Assembly: GCA_038327385.1 (NCBI GenBank)
Contig: JBBQKY010000097.1
Location: 1-9,651 of the forward strand
Source: JAWWPG01 sp038327385
GTDB taxonomy: Bacteria > Actinomycetota > Actinomycetes > Propionibacteriales > Nocardioidaceae
Reading direction: 5' to 3'
DNA: 9,651 nucleotides
Part shown: piece after piece, positions 8,821-9,651 of the stretch
How positions within the stretch are numbered: the stretch's first letter is position 1
Layout: each line of letters starts with the position of its first letter
The notes under the pieces: generated by a model
What the model was told of the DNA's origin: nothing
Databases searched by the model: none
What the model saw: only the letters and a program-made list of their open reading frames with translations
Translations under genes and position numbers: made by a program

Positions 8821-9651
8821 TGACCCCTGATCCGGCCCGGCAGGGGGTTGTTGATAGTCGTGCCATCACCCAGCTGACCGTCGGCGTCGTAACCCCAGCA
8901 CCACAGCGTCCCGTTCAGGCGAGTGCCACATGCGTGCTGGACGCCTCCGCTGATGGTGTTCCAGCTGGTGAGCGTGCCGACCTGCACGGGGAGGTCGCGG
9001 TCTGTGTAGCTGCCGTCGCCCAGCTGCCCGAACAGGTTGTAGCCCCAGCACCAGAGAGTGCCGTCGGAGCGGGTCGCGCAGGTGTCTCTGTCCCCGGTGG
9101 TGATCGAGGTCCACCACGCGTCGCCGGCCACCTGCTCCGGATAGAGCCGGTCGACGGTGGTGCCGTCGCCCAGCGCCCCGTGCTCGTTGTTGCCCCAGCA
9201 CCAAGAGGTGCCCGCGAGGCTCGTCCCGCACGTGTGCGTCTGTCCGGCGTCGACGGTGGCCCAGTCGGTGGCGGCCCCTACCTGAACCGGCGTCCAGCTG
9301 TCGAGGCTGCTGCCGTCGCCGAGTTGGCCGAAGGACCCCCATCCCCAGCACCAGAGGGTGCCGTCTGTGCGCGTCGCGCAGGTGTGCTCCGCGCCCGCGC
9401 TCACCGCGGCCCAGTCATTGTCGCGCCCCACCTGCACCGGCGTGTTCTGGTTCCTGTCGTCGCCCTTGCCGAGCTGGCCGAAGTGGTTGTATCCCCAGCA
9501 CCACAGAGTTCCGTTGCGCTGGGTGGCGCACGTGTGCCGTTCCCCGGCGCTGACGCTTCTCCAGTTCGTGGCGAACCCGACTTTGACCGGGATGTGCCGG
9601 TCGGTGGTGGACCTGTCGCCCAGCTGGCCCATGTTGTTGAAGCCCCAGCAC
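8817..9651 (-). CDS. RCC1-repeat beta-propeller protein, 5' part beyond the window
   Basis: The reading frame is open to the window edge, with 277 complete codons visible. An ATG ending at 9632 falls inside a repeat (CWGFNNMGQLGD) and is not the start. The protein is a tandem array of 50-residue RCC1/ATS1-type units, with consensus CWGYNxxGQLGDGxxxD, then PVQVG, a Trp near position 30, SAG and HTCATR.xGTLW. Five units are complete and the sixth stops after 27 residues (PLPGRIRGH), consistent with a propeller closed by the two chain ends. Each full unit has Cys at positions 1 and 41, so many Cys pairs are present, which suggests an exported, disulphide-bonded protein; the signal peptide would be outside the window. 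Bacterial RCC1 proteins are mostly uncharacterised, and the nuclear exchange-factor role of eukaryotic RCC1 should not be transferred. Ligand or partner unknown. Confidence 0.9.
   Translation of the reverse strand, partial: CWGFNNMGQLGDRSTTDRHIPVKVGFATNWRSVSAGERHTCATQRNGTLWCWGYNHFGQLGKGDDRNQNTPVQVGRDNDWAAVSAGAEHTCATRTDGTLWCWGWGSFGQLGDGSSLDSWTPVQVGAATDWATVDAGQTHTCGTSLAGTSWCWGNNEHGALGDGTTVDRLYPEQVAGDAWWTSITTGDRDTCATRSDGTLWCWGYNLFGQLGDGSYTDRDLPVQVGTLTSWNTISGGVQHACGTRLNGTLWCWGYDADGQLGDGTTINNPLPGRIRGH
8820..9650 (-). repeat. Tandem 150-bp repeat array coding RCC1 units
   Basis: The minus-strand core TGGTGCTGGGG (Trp-Cys-Trp-Gly) recurs exactly every 150 bases; its plus-strand image CCCCAGCA begins at 8893, 9043, 9193, 9343, 9493 and 9643. 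Units taken from the Cys codon are 9501-9650, 9351-9500, 9201-9350, 9051-9200, 8901-9050 and a partial 8820-8900. The copies are clearly diverged in bases yet show no insertion or deletion, so length is conserved at the protein level. Confidence 0.9.

Noticed and set aside
9630..9632. ATG as start of the RCC1-repeat gene
   Set aside because: It falls at position 7 of a complete repeat unit whose preceding residues CWGFNN are encoded in frame up to the window edge.

Overview
This is an ordinary-looking chromosomal stretch from a high-GC Gram-positive bacterium. Third codon positions are overwhelmingly G or C, GTG and TTG starts are plausible, and the encoded proteins (two-subunit glutamate synthase, actinobacterial-type pyruvate kinase, a NagZ-like lipoprotein with a Pro/Ser-rich tether) fit an actinomycete. 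A member of the Propionibacteriales/Nocardioides group is my guess from overall character, but the genus cannot be fixed from this window alone. I see no mobile element, CRISPR array, tRNA or rRNA, and no gene-free stretch longer than about 90 bases.

Left and centre, plus strand: the window opens inside gltB, the large subunit of NADPH-dependent glutamate synthase. About the first 120 residues, including the catalytic N-terminal Cys, lie outside. gltB overlaps gltD, the small flavin/Fe-S subunit, by 8 bases, so the two are very probably translationally coupled. After a 48-base gap comes pyk (pyruvate kinase). Its best start is a GTG with no ribosome binding site but with a TANNNT -10 hexamer 7 bases upstream, the arrangement of a leaderless transcript. 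One base after the pyk stop begins a glycoside hydrolase family 3 lipoprotein of the NagZ/LpqI type, probably a surface beta-N-acetylglucosaminidase acting on muropeptides. The first three genes connect glutamate formation (GOGAT) with the last step of glycolysis. The fourth is a cell-wall enzyme that may simply share the transcript.

Right side, minus strand: a gene for an 81-residue protein with two membrane helices faces the hydrolase gene convergently. Upstream of it on the same strand is the 3' part of a gene for an RCC1-type beta-propeller protein. Its visible part consists of five complete 50-residue repeats and one partial repeat in perfect 150-base register, each with a conserved Cys pair. 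Its N-terminus is beyond the window.

I found no convincing novel system. The points most worth checking are the leaderless start of pyk, the unusual pyk-lipoprotein junction, the exact-period Cys-paired RCC1 array, and two small inverted repeats at gene ends.
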